Source of the DNA: CAVTLG01 sp963735495
GTDB lineage: Bacteria > Chloroflexota > Ktedonobacteria > Ktedonobacterales > Ktedonobacteraceae
DNA length: 64,000 nt
Reading direction: 5' to 3'
Assembly: GCA_963735495.1 (NCBI GenBank)
Contig: CAVTLG010000009.1
Location: forward strand, 434,001 to 498,000
Shown here: one piece after another, positions 44,547 to 53,265 of the stretch
Layout of the letters: each line of letters opens with the position of its first letter
Numbering within the stretch: position 1 is the first letter of the stretch
Notes under the pieces: generated by a model
Database searches by the model: none
The model's input: the letters and a program-made list of their open reading frames with translations, nothing else
Told to the model about the DNA's origin: nothing
Translations under genes and position numbers: made by a program

Positions 44547-45539
44547 ATGAAAGTTCTTGTCACTGGAGGGGCCGGGTATATTGGGTCTCACACGGTACGT
44601 GAGTTGACGCAACGCGGTTACGCTGTAGTTGTCCTGGATACGTTGGAGCTTGGCAATCGCCAGGCGCTCTCCGATGTGGCCTTCTACCAGGGAAGTATTA
44701 CGGATGATGCACTGCTCGACCGCATCTTTCAACACGAGCGTCCTGAGGCAGTCATTCACTTTGCGGCTTACAAGGCGCCGGGTGAGTCCATGCATGAGCC
44801 AGTCAAGTATTTCCGTACGAACGTTGGAGGGACTCTCTCGCTGCTCGAGGTGATGCTGCGTTACAATGTGCGCCCTATCGTCTTCTCTTCTAGCTGCTCA
44901 ATCTTTGGCAATCCGCAGCAATTACCAGTGACTGAAGATGCCGCGTTTGCTCCTGAGAGTGTGTATGGTGAGAGCAAGCTGATGGATGAGACCATGCTCA
45001 AGTGGTTCGACCGCACGAAGCCTATTCGCTACAGCGCATTGCGCTATTTTAATGCAGCTGGAGCGGCACTGGATGGTAGTATTGGCGAGGATTGGGACCA
45101 CACTCATAATCTGATTCCTCTTGTTATGAAAGCCGCACTTGGTCGTGCCTCTTCAGTGACCGTCTTTGGCACAGACTATCCTACGCGTGATGGTACCGCC
45201 GTTCGTGACTATATTCATGTGATCGATCTCGCGGTTGCGCATATTAAGGCGTTGGAATATATTCGGCAGCACGATATCAGTACCGCCTATAACCTGGGTA
45301 CGGGCAATGGCAATACCGTGCAAGAGGTTATCGACGCGACCAGGCGTATCAGCGGCGTTGATTTTAAGGTGGAATATGGCCCTCGCCGTGCGGGAGATCC
45401 CGCTGCGATCTGGGCTGATTGCAGCAAAGCTGAACGCGAACTGGGATGGAAAGCTCAGTATGGCCTGGATACTATTCTGGAGACAGCCTGGCGCTGGCAT
45501 AGCTCACATCCTACTGGTTTTGATGGAGTGAACGCATGA
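44547..45539 (+). CDS. galE: UDP-glucose 4-epimerase
   Basis: A 330-residue extended SDR with NAD-binding GGAGYIGSH at 7-15, catalytic Y140 and K144 in YGESK, RYFNAAGA, and RDGTAVRDYIHVIDLAVAH. All are standard GalE hallmarks, and the length is typical. It interconverts UDP-glucose and UDP-galactose (Leloir pathway). It opens a four-gene operon and overlaps the galT start by 4 bases (ATGA). A promoter with TATACT -10 precedes it. It could also accept GlcNAc derivatives, which cannot be told from the sequence alone. Confidence 0.95.
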   Translation: MKVLVTGGAGYIGSHTVRELTQRGYAVVVLDTLELGNRQALSDVAFYQGSITDDALLDRIFQHERPEAVIHFAAYKAPGESMHEPVKYFRTNVGGTLSLLEVMLRYNVRPIVFSSSCSIFGNPQQLPVTEDAAFAPESVYGESKLMDETMLKWFDRTKPIRYSALRYFNAAGAALDGSIGEDWDHTHNLIPLVMKAALGRASSVTVFGTDYPTRDGTAVRDYIHVIDLAVAHIKALEYIRQHDISTAYNLGTGNGNTVQEVIDATRRISGVDFKVEYGPRRAGDPAAIWADCSKAERELGWKAQYGLDTILETAWRWHSSHPTGFDGVNA

Positions 45540-46606
45540 GCACATCTCCCACTTCGCAGCTGATGCAAGGGGTGTGGGAGGAGCGCTGGCATCCACTGCG
45601 CGAGGAATGGGTGGTGATTGCTGCACACCGCCAGAATCGCCCCTGGATTGGAGCGACGGTCGAGGCCAATGCTGTAGCTACGCCGTCCTATGCGTCCGAT
45701 TGTTATCTCTGTCCGGGCAATGCACGCGTCAGTGGAGCTGTAAATCCTGACTATAAAAGCATGTTTGTCTTTGACAATGATCATCCTTGCGTGGGTCCTG
45801 ATGCCCCGCTTGAACTGGCTATGCCGTCATCACCTTATCGTGTGCGGCCTGCCCGTGGCTCTGCGCGGGTGATCTGTTTTAGTCCACTGCATAATCTGAC
45901 ATTGGCAGAGATGTCTCACGCGACGATTACGGAAATCATCCATATCTGGCAGCAGCAGACATTTGATCTTGGCAAGCTGCCAGAGGTCAATCATGTCCTC
46001 TGTTTTGAGAACAAAGGTGAGGTTGTTGGCGTTTCCAATCCACATCCGCACGGTCAGATCTACGCAACTAATTTCGTGTTTAAGACAATTGAGCAGGAAT
46101 TGCAGGCCTCGCAGCAGTATCTGCATGAACATGGACGTGGGCTTTTTGCGGATATTATTGTGGCGGAGCAGCGCGCTGGATGCCGTATTCTCTACGAAGA
46201 CGAGCATAGCATTGCTTTTGTGCCATATTTTGCGCGCTATGCCTATGAAGTCTATGTCGCGCCTAAGCGGCGGATACCTACCATCTACGCGCTCAATGAT
46301 GCGGAAGGGGCATCGCTCGCGCGTGCCATCAAGGATGTGACGGTGCGTTTTGATAACCTGTGGCAGATGTCGTTCCCGTATGTGCTGGCATTACACCAGG
46401 CTCCAACTGATGGTGGCGATTATAGTGCGTACCATTTCTTTCTTTCCTTCCATCCGCCGTTGCGCCGTCCAAACATGCTGAAATACCTGGCTGGACCGGA
46501 GATTGGTGGCGGCAATTTTATCAGTGATACAGCGCCGGAGGCCAAGGCAGCAGAATTGCAGGCTGTGTCTACGACGCATTATCGAGCAACAAAGGCTATG
46601 TCATGA
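45536..46606 (+). CDS. galT: Galactose-1-phosphate uridylyltransferase
   Basis: A 356-residue HIT-superfamily enzyme. The active-site motif is SNPHPHGQIYA near 166-176, where the second His of HPH forms the uridylyl intermediate. YLCPGNARVSG carries a zinc-type Cys, and FVPYFARYAYEVYVAPKRR and LHQAPTDGGDYSAYHFFLSF fit the C-terminal half. It exchanges UMP between UDP-glucose and galactose-1-phosphate. It is coupled to galE upstream and, by a 4-base overlap, to the phosphatase gene downstream. Confidence 0.94.
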   Translation: MSTSPTSQLMQGVWEERWHPLREEWVVIAAHRQNRPWIGATVEANAVATPSYASDCYLCPGNARVSGAVNPDYKSMFVFDNDHPCVGPDAPLELAMPSSPYRVRPARGSARVICFSPLHNLTLAEMSHATITEIIHIWQQQTFDLGKLPEVNHVLCFENKGEVVGVSNPHPHGQIYATNFVFKTIEQELQASQQYLHEHGRGLFADIIVAEQRAGCRILYEDEHSIAFVPYFARYAYEVYVAPKRRIPTIYALNDAEGASLARAIKDVTVRFDNLWQMSFPYVLALHQAPTDGGDYSAYHFFLSFHPPLRRPNMLKYLAGPEIGGGNFISDTAPEAKAAELQAVSTTHYRATKAMS

Positions 46607-47622
46607 TAGACCATCCGCTAGCATTGCTTGCGCGTTTACGCGCTATCCATGAGGCTATTCGGGAGCGTGTGGTGGAAGCCTGTGAACAGCAGGAGACCGA
46701 GCAGCTTGCTCACGTTGTCGGCGAGCAGGCAGGTGATGCGATTTTTGCCATTGATCGTATTTCTGAAGAAGTCCTGGTCCAACATTTCGAGGCACTTGGT
46801 CACGAGCGCTCGCTGGTGCTGGTCGCGGAAGGCTTAGGCGAGGATGGTGTCAGGGCTTTTCCCGTAGGTATTGATCCTGACGAGGCAGAATTGCGCGTGA
46901 TCATCGATCCGATTGATGGAACGCGCGGCTTAATGTACCAGAAACGCGCAGCCTGGATCTTAACCGGCGTGGCACCCAATCGTGGAGCCAGTACGAATCT
47001 GCAAGATATCGAGCTAGCATTGCAGACAGAGATTCCACTGGTGAAGCAGCATCTCTCAGACAGCCTGTGGGCTATCGCCGGACAGCATATTGGAGGCGAG
47101 CGTTTCAACCGCCTGACCGCTGAGCGCACCGCGTTGCCAATCAGCCCTTCAAGGGCGACGACGATAGCGAATGGCTATGGCAGCATCGCGCGCTTTTTTC
47201 CCGGTGGGCGTGCGGAATTGGCGGCTATGGATGACGAACTCTTTGATCGCCTTCTGGGACCGGGCAGACCAGGCCAGGCGCGCGCCTTTGAGGATCAATA
47301 TATCTCAACGGGCGGTCAGTTGTATGAACTGCTCATGGGTCATGATCGTTGGATTGCTGATTTTCGTTCTGGCGTCGATGCCCAATGGCGAGCGCAGGGA
47401 CGTGTATTCGGTCTGTGCTGTCATCCCTATGATCTCTGCACCGAACTGATTGGCCGCGAGGCTGGTATGATCATCACGAATGAGCATGGTGAGGCATTGA
47501 GTGCGCCCCTGGATGTCGATACAAATATGTCCTGGATCGGCTATGCCAACCGGGCAATTTATGATCAGATTGCCCCTACATTGCAAGCGTTGTTACGAGA
47601 ACAACGGCTTTTTCTGCCATGA
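46603..47622 (+). CDS. Inositol monophosphatase-family protein
   Basis: A 339-residue member of the Mg/Li-dependent IMPase/FBPase superfamily. QAGDAIFAIDRISEEVL begins the fold. LVLVAEGLGEDG carries the metal-binding Glu; IIDPIDGTRGLMY is the DPxDGT motif with two metal Asp. At the C-terminus, CCHPYDLCTELIGREAGMII replaces the usual WDxAAG region. The ~50-residue insert between motifs is unusual. Substrate is a sugar or polyol phosphate; in this operon a hexose phosphate is likely. ATG overlaps galT; 29 bases separate it from the GHMP kinase frame. Confidence 0.85.
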   Translation: MIDHPLALLARLRAIHEAIRERVVEACEQQETEQLAHVVGEQAGDAIFAIDRISEEVLVQHFEALGHERSLVLVAEGLGEDGVRAFPVGIDPDEAELRVIIDPIDGTRGLMYQKRAAWILTGVAPNRGASTNLQDIELALQTEIPLVKQHLSDSLWAIAGQHIGGERFNRLTAERTALPISPSRATTIANGYGSIARFFPGGRAELAAMDDELFDRLLGPGRPGQARAFEDQYISTGGQLYELLMGHDRWIADFRSGVDAQWRAQGRVFGLCCHPYDLCTELIGREAGMIITNEHGEALSAPLDVDTNMSWIGYANRAIYDQIAPTLQALLREQRLFLP

Positions 47623-47663
47623 AGCAGTCTCTGGTACATACATAGATAGAAATGAGGAAGCAC

Positions 47664-49112
47664 ATGATGTGGCGCTTTGAACATCGTCCACCTGAGACGG
47701 GATTGGATGCAGAACGTTTCCTGGTCGCGCTCAATACTCATGCTGATTTCTTTGACGCGCACAACCCGCTCACGGTGGCCCGCGCTCCTGGTCGATTGGA
47801 TCTGATGGGAGGCATTGCTGATTATTCCGGGTCGCTGGTCTTAGAGCTGCCACTGGCGGCGGCTACCTGGGTCGCGGTGCAGCCTGTTGCTGAACCCACG
47901 ATTGCCCTGTTGAGTACCGGGATTGCGGGGAGGCAGGGTGAGCCTCAGGCGATTCTAACGCTGGAAGCGTTACAGGCGCAACAGAGCTATGCGCAGGCAC
48001 ATGCTCTATTGACTGCCGATCTGGAGTACGCATGGGTAGCTTATGTGGCTGGTGTCCTTGTCGTATTGCAGCGTGAGAAACACTGGAAGCTTGAGCAAGG
48101 GTTGCGCATCTTTGTGCACTCTGAAGTTCCGGCTGGCAAAGGCGTCAGCTCGTCGGCGGCCTTAGAGGTATCGACGATGCAGGCGTTGTGTAGTCTCTAT
48201 CAGCTCCCTATTGAGGGACGCGAACTGGCTTTGCTTTGTCAACGGGTCGAGAATCTGGTAGTTGGCGCTCCCTGCGGCATTATGGATCAGATGACCTCCG
48301 CCTGTGGGACGCAAGATAGTTTACTGGCCTTGCTCTGTCAGCCTGCGGAACTGCAACCAGCTATAGCGCTGCCTCAGGAGGTTGAGGTCTGGGGTATCGA
48401 CTCTGGTATTCGTCACGCCGTCACCGGGGCAGACTATGGTTCAGTGCGTATTGGGGCCTTCATGGGCTATCGGATCATTGCGGACCTGCTCGGTTTAACG
48501 GCGCAACCTCGTGCGGATGCTCCGACGGTGCTTGAAATAGATGATCCGACCTGGCATGGCTACCTGGCGAATATTCCCCCTTCTCTGTGGGAAGCAAGTC
48601 TGCGGGATCGTGTGCCGCGCAACATCGAGGGGGCTGCTTTCCTGGAGTACTATGGAGGCTCAACCGATAGCGTGACGCGTATTGATCCGTCGTGCGTCTA
48701 TGCTGTGCGTCAGCCTACTGCACATCCTATTTATGAAAATCACCGTGTGCGTCTTTTTCGTGCCTTGCTCGCTCAGCCCTCATTGACGGAAGAGCAGTTG
48801 CTCCTGCTCGGAGAGTTGATGTGCCAGTCTCATTGCAGTTACAGCGCCTGTGGCCTTGGTGCGGCGGGAACGGATCGCATCGTAGAACTGGTGCGACAGG
48901 CAGGTGCGGCGTCTCTGCTCTACGGGGCAAAGATCACTGGTGGTGGCAGCGGTGGCACGGTGGCAGTATTAGCACGCCGTGGCGCACGCGAGCAGGTTGA
49001 GCGGGTAGCAGCCCGGTATCAGCAAGAAAGTGGGCACGCTATAGACATCCTGGGTGGATCATCTCCCGGAGCAGTCGCGTGGGGAAGTGCACGCCTGCTC
49101 GCAGGGCAATAA
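47664..49112 (+). CDS. GHMP-family sugar kinase (galactokinase or L-arabinokinase type)
   Basis: About 482 residues. APGRLDLMGGIADYSGSLVL is motif 1; plant-type arabinokinases have this MGGIADYSG wording, whereas classical galactokinases read GEHTDYN. The ATP-binding motif 2 is PAGKGVSSSAALEVS. Motif 3 is KITGGGSGGTVAVL near the C-terminus. CGIMDQMTSACG matches the galactokinase/arabinokinase substrate Asp region. It would phosphorylate galactose, or another sugar such as arabinose, at C1. It ends the gal operon. ATG 47664 has GAGGA upstream; an earlier in-frame ATG at 47652 lacks a ribosome site. Confidence 0.87.
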   Translation: MMWRFEHRPPETGLDAERFLVALNTHADFFDAHNPLTVARAPGRLDLMGGIADYSGSLVLELPLAAATWVAVQPVAEPTIALLSTGIAGRQGEPQAILTLEALQAQQSYAQAHALLTADLEYAWVAYVAGVLVVLQREKHWKLEQGLRIFVHSEVPAGKGVSSSAALEVSTMQALCSLYQLPIEGRELALLCQRVENLVVGAPCGIMDQMTSACGTQDSLLALLCQPAELQPAIALPQEVEVWGIDSGIRHAVTGADYGSVRIGAFMGYRIIADLLGLTAQPRADAPTVLEIDDPTWHGYLANIPPSLWEASLRDRVPRNIEGAAFLEYYGGSTDSVTRIDPSCVYAVRQPTAHPIYENHRVRLFRALLAQPSLTEEQLLLLGELMCQSHCSYSACGLGAAGTDRIVELVRQAGAASLLYGAKITGGGSGGTVAVLARRGAREQVERVAARYQQESGHAIDILGGSSPGAVAWGSARLLAGQ

Positions 49113-49188
49113 TAAGCAGACATGCGTACGAGCGTGAGTGCAAGAGGAAGAGGTAGTGTGTCCGTAAACGGTCGATGTTAAAACAGCC

Positions 49189-50103
49189 TTAGAGGTCAGA
49201 TGGAGAAAGGGTAATGTGCTCCAGGTGTTTGTGCGCTTTCACCACTGCGAGGAAATTGCGTACCAGCGCAGAGCGATTAGTGCGTTGCCAGATCACCTGG
49301 ATTTCGGCCTGTGCCGTGATCCCTTGCAGTGGCAGATAGACCACATCGGGGTGCTGAAAGGTGCGGATACAGGTGGGAACGAGCGCAATACCCAGCCCGG
49401 CGGCGACCAGGCTGATGATCACATGAAACTGAATGGCTTCCTGCGCTATCCGTGGCTGGAAGCCTGCCTGGAGACACATTTCCATCATTTGATGCCAGAG
49501 GCCGGGAGCGAGTTTGGATGGGACGAAGATAAACGGTTCATCGGCCAGTGCTGACAGGAGAACAGAAGAGGTCGCGGCTAGAGAATGCTTCACTGGCAAC
49601 GTCACAAGGAAGGGTTCCTGTTGCACCGTCAGGTGGTAGAGTGTGGCATCCAGGATGGGAGGACGCACAAATCCAATCTGGATCTCTTCTTTGTGCAGTG
49701 CCTGTACTTGCTCAACGGTTGTCCATTCCCGTAAGATCAGTTCGACATGAGGGAAGCGTTCACGGAATGCCTGGATCATCGCGGGAAGGACCCCATAGGC
49801 TGACGATCCCACAAAACCGAGAGCCAGCCGCCCAATTTCACCACGCTCGGCCTGTTGAGCTGCATGGACAGCGTATTCCGCCTGTGCCAGCGTTCGATAC
49901 GCTTCCTGAAGGAAGACCTCTCCGGCAGCGGTCAGACGCACACTCCGTTTGGTGCGCTCAAAGAGTTGGACGCCCATCTCCTTTTCGAGACGCTGGATCT
50001 GCTGACTTAAAGGGGGCTGCGCTATATGCAGCCGCTCTGCTGCCCGACTAAAATGCAAGGTTTCCGCGACCGCAACAAAATAGCGGAGTGAACGCAATTC
50101 CAT
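49189..50103 (-). CDS. LysR-family transcriptional regulator
   Basis: A 304-residue LysR regulator. The N-terminal winged helix-turn-helix is LRYFVAVAETLHFSRAAERL with QPPLSQQIQRLEKEMGVQLF; a linker helix and a two-lobed inducer-binding domain follow (GFVGSSAYGVLPAMIQAFRE, EIQIGFVRPP, LVAAGLGIALVP). Its wording recalls CatM/BenM-type aromatic catabolism regulators. It is transcribed away from the AtuA/esterase remnant with a ~120-base gap, the usual arrangement with a target gene, but that target is now broken. Confidence 0.92.
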   Translation of the reverse strand: MELRSLRYFVAVAETLHFSRAAERLHIAQPPLSQQIQRLEKEMGVQLFERTKRSVRLTAAGEVFLQEAYRTLAQAEYAVHAAQQAERGEIGRLALGFVGSSAYGVLPAMIQAFRERFPHVELILREWTTVEQVQALHKEEIQIGFVRPPILDATLYHLTVQQEPFLVTLPVKHSLAATSSVLLSALADEPFIFVPSKLAPGLWHQMMEMCLQAGFQPRIAQEAIQFHVIISLVAAGLGIALVPTCIRTFQHPDVVYLPLQGITAQAEIQVIWQRTNRSALVRNFLAVVKAHKHLEHITLSPSDL

Positions 50104-50221
50104 CTTCTTCTTTCCCTCTGGTTGGCTTCAAAGAGCCCACGCGCTGTAACAAAAACCTCCTCCGGCTGGTGCTGCCTGCTCAATTATATCATGGCGATAT
50201 AAGTCGTAGTGAAAATATATA

Positions 50222-50487
50222 TTGGTCAAACAGCTTGCCACTTCCCTGGACCTTCCTTCCTTGAAACTGGCAGCCGTACTGGGAGACGACCTGTTCCCCC
50301 AGATCGCTCGCTATCGTTCCTTTCCTCTTATGGAAACCGGACAACTGCTGGAAACGTTGCAGTCCTCGCTCGTCTGTGCCAATGCCTACCTGGGTGCACA
50401 AGGCATCGTGCAAGCCCTGCAAGCTGGGGCTGATGTGATCATTACCGGACGGGTTGCAGATCCATCGTTGGTCCTGGCTCCGCTGCT
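50222..50487 (+). pseudogene. Internal fragment of an AtuA-type protein
   Basis: It reads LKLAAVLGDDLFPQIARYRS, then ANAYLGAQGIVQALQAGADV and IITGRVADPSLVLAPLLF, characteristic of the AtuA family (acyclic terpene utilisation, DUF1446). Both the ~100-residue N-terminus and the C-terminal half are missing. At about 50487 the sequence changes abruptly to carboxylesterase in another frame. Confidence 0.75.
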
Positions 50488-51152
50488 CTTTCGGAGCGGT
50501 CGTCGATGGGCACGTGTTGCCAGATCTGCCGCTGGAGGTCGTAGCCAGAGGTGGGGCCAGGACGATTCCATTGATCGTGGGGGCTTGTCGCGATGAGATC
50601 CAATTGTGGGAGGTGATGCTACAACGGGACCAGTTTGCCCCTGCGAATGAAGCGGCCTTGCTCGCGGAGATGACTCGGTGTGTGGGCGAGGAACTGGCGT
50701 CTGTGTTGTTGCGTGCCTACCGACAGCGGGAACCGGAGGCGAGTCTGGCTCGATTACGCACACGCTTCCTGAGTGATTGGATCTACCGCGTGCCAGCGGT
50801 GCAGTGTGCCCAGGCGCAAATCACAAGTGGAGGACGGGCATGGAGCTATCTTTTCGCACACGCCTCTTCTCCCCTCCTCGGTGCACACCATGGGGCAGAC
50901 ATTGCTTATACCCTGGATATGCTTGGTCTGCCATCGCCACTGGCAGCGGCTGATACCGTAGAAAATCAACAGGTGCGTGATATCATGGTCGAAGCCTGGA
51001 CTGCGTTCGCACGCGGCGGTGATCCTGGTTGGCCGATGTATCGACCAGGGGAACCGACTGTTCGCTGTATTGGCGGGACCGTTCCCCTGGTGGTCGAGCC
51101 ACCAGCCGAGGTCGATCACCTCTGGAGAGCGTTCTGGTCGCAAAAGGAGTAA
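50485..51152 (+). pseudogene. C-terminal fragment of a type-B carboxylesterase
   Basis: The frame reads FGAVVDGHVLPDLPLEVVAR, IPLIVGACRDEIQLWE and, later, AWSYLFAHASSPLLGAHHGA with the catalytic His region, VEAWTAFARGGDPGWPMY and a final LWRAFW. This is the C-terminal ~220 residues of para-nitrobenzyl esterase/carboxylesterase type B. The Ser nucleophile half is missing and is replaced by AtuA sequence, so the chimera cannot be active. The 228 bases after it (51153-51380) hold no gene. Confidence 0.8.
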
Positions 51153-51380
51153 CACGACGCAGGCTTTGCGCCTCTTTGCGTCGAGGGGAAGTTGGAGAAG
51201 AAAACGTTGAGCGCCGGAGGAAGGTAAGTGCCCAGTGGAACGGCCTCCGTTCACTTCTCCCTTCTCTGCTGGAGCGGATGAAGATTTTCAAGATCCTCTG
51301 CTGATGAGTTTTTTACCGAAGTTGCGGAAGAGCTACCGAAGCTTGGGATTTACACTTTAGGAAAGGAGAACCAGGGATTT

Positions 51381-52220
51381 CTATTCTTTTAACGCGCCTA
51401 GTGCGATATCGCCGATAAACTGGCGGCTACCGACCAGAAAAATTACGATCAATGGCAATGTGGCTAAAAGGGTACCGGCCATCACCATACTGTAATCAGT
51501 CGTGTAGATGCCAGTCAATTGTGCCAGTGCTACCTGCAATGTGTACTTATGTGGATCGGTCAGCATGACCAGCGGCCACATATAGTCATTCCAGGCACCG
51601 ATAAAGGTGAAGATGCCTAGAAAAGCCAGGGCTGGTCGTAAGAAAGGGAGCGCGAGATTCCAATACATGCGTAAGTAGCCGCAGCCGTCGATGCGGGCGG
51701 TATCTATCAAGTCGCTATGGATGGCGCTCTGCGCGTATTGTCTCATCCAGAAGATACCAAAGGCCGTCACGGCACCCGGGATGATCAGGGCTTTAAACGA
51801 TCCTACCCAGCCCAGGCGTGCCATAATCACAAATGAGGGCACCAGAGAAAGCTGGGATGGGAGCATCATCGTGCCCAGAAGGATGACAAACAGCGCATTT
51901 TTTCCCGGAAAAGTAAACTTCGCGAAGACAAAGCCCGCCAATGAGCTGAAGAACAAGATAAGCAACGTCGTGATGCTGGTGACGAAGAGCGTATTCAGGA
52001 ATGCGCCAAAGAAGTCGATGCTGGCGAGTACCTGCGCTATATTGCTGAACAGGGAGGAACCAAAGGTCAGCTTCGGCGGCACACGAAAAATGTCTGCCGA
52101 GACATTTGTTGCCATAACGATGAGCCAGTAGAACGGGAAGAGCGACACGAGTGTGCCGCACACTAAGAGCAGATGCACGGGTAGCCACTTTTTGGTCGCG
52201 CTCTTTTTTTGTTTGTGCAT
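51381..52220 (-). CDS. Carbohydrate ABC transporter permease (MalG type)
   Basis: A 279-residue permease with six transmembrane helices. The N-terminal FPFYWLIVMATN and the EAA loop (ARIDGCGYLRMYWNLALPFL) near the C-terminal third mark the CUT1 MalG/LacG type. It forms a heterodimeric channel with the MalF-type gene upstream. ATG 52220 has GGAGGAA upstream. There is no ATPase gene in the cluster; CUT1 importers often share an MsmK-like ATPase encoded elsewhere. The sugar is unknown. Confidence 0.92.
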   Translation of the reverse strand: MHKQKKSATKKWLPVHLLLVCGTLVSLFPFYWLIVMATNVSADIFRVPPKLTFGSSLFSNIAQVLASIDFFGAFLNTLFVTSITTLLILFFSSLAGFVFAKFTFPGKNALFVILLGTMMLPSQLSLVPSFVIMARLGWVGSFKALIIPGAVTAFGIFWMRQYAQSAIHSDLIDTARIDGCGYLRMYWNLALPFLRPALAFLGIFTFIGAWNDYMWPLVMLTDPHKYTLQVALAQLTGIYTTDYSMVMAGTLLATLPLIVIFLVGSRQFIGDIALGALKE

Positions 52221-52290
52221 GCTTGATTCCTCCTTCTCTGAAAACGCATGTTTGCATACCGGGTGGTGTTCTCAGGACATGACCGTCTTT

Positions 52291-53235
52291 TCAGCGGGCA
52301 CCGCTATGCTGTACGATGCGCCAATTCACTGCCGAGAAGAGCACGATAATGATGAACAGTCCCCAGCCGACCGCTGCGCCATAGCCAAAGCGGTACTGAC
52401 TAAAGGCTTGCTGATACAGATACAGGACCATGGTCAGGCCACCTGATCCGGGACCGCCATTGTCGCCGACCAGGATTTGTGGTTCGGTAAAGACCTGTAG
52501 GCCGCCGATGGTCGAGGTAATTACGGTGAACAGGACGACGGGACGCAGCAGTGGGATGGTGATGTGAAAGAAAATCTGCGCTCCTCGTGCGCCATCGATG
52601 CGTGCCGCTTCATAGAGCGTTTGTGGGATTGTTTGGAGGCCAGCCAGGTAGATGATGGCATTATAGCCGGTCCAGCGCCAGATAATCATCGCCGAGATGG
52701 CGAACTGGATACCCCACGTTGAGTCGAGCCAGGCGATCTTATGACCTCCCAGCATGGTCAGCAGGGCGTTGAGCAGACCAAATTGATTGCCGAAGAGCGA
52801 ACTGAAAATGATGGCCACCGCAACCGTAGAAGTGACATGTGGCATGAAAAATGCTAGCTGATACAGCGATTTGTAGCGAACTGCGGCATTCAAGAGAAAG
52901 GCGATGACCAGCGCAAAGAACAGCATGGGAATGGTTGAGATGACCCAGATGCTCAGCGTGTTGCCAACAGCCTGCCAGAAAGAGCCATCGGTGAGCAAGT
53001 AACAAAAATTGTTCCAGCCGATAAACTGCATACCGCCTATGCCATCCCACTTCTGAAAGGCCAGGAATAGTGAGAAGAGCGTCGGTATGAGCTTAAAGAG
53101 CACGAACAGGATATAGAACGGCGCGATGAATAGATAGAGTGGAGCGATACGGCGCGTTTGCTGCCAGCGGCTTTGCGTATATCTGGGGCGTCTCTTTTTT
53201 TCTTGTGGTGCAACTGTGACGTCTAAGATACTCAT
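52291..53235 (-). CDS. Carbohydrate ABC transporter permease (MalF type)
   Basis: A 314-residue permease. A basic N-terminal tail is followed by six helices and the EAA loop (YEAARIDGARGAQIFFHITI then PLLRPVVLF), typical of MalF/LacF-type subunits of CUT1 importers. It sits between the binding-protein gene (31 bases upstream) and the MalG-type gene (70 bases downstream) on one transcript. The start is ATG 53235 with AGAGGAA upstream. Confidence 0.92.
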   Translation of the reverse strand: MSILDVTVAPQEKKRRPRYTQSRWQQTRRIAPLYLFIAPFYILFVLFKLIPTLFSLFLAFQKWDGIGGMQFIGWNNFCYLLTDGSFWQAVGNTLSIWVISTIPMLFFALVIAFLLNAAVRYKSLYQLAFFMPHVTSTVAVAIIFSSLFGNQFGLLNALLTMLGGHKIAWLDSTWGIQFAISAMIIWRWTGYNAIIYLAGLQTIPQTLYEAARIDGARGAQIFFHITIPLLRPVVLFTVITSTIGGLQVFTEPQILVGDNGGPGSGGLTMVLYLYQQAFSQYRFGYGAAVGWGLFIIIVLFSAVNWRIVQHSGAR

Positions 53236-53265
53236 GGCTCGTTCCTCTTTCTCTCATTGAGCAGG

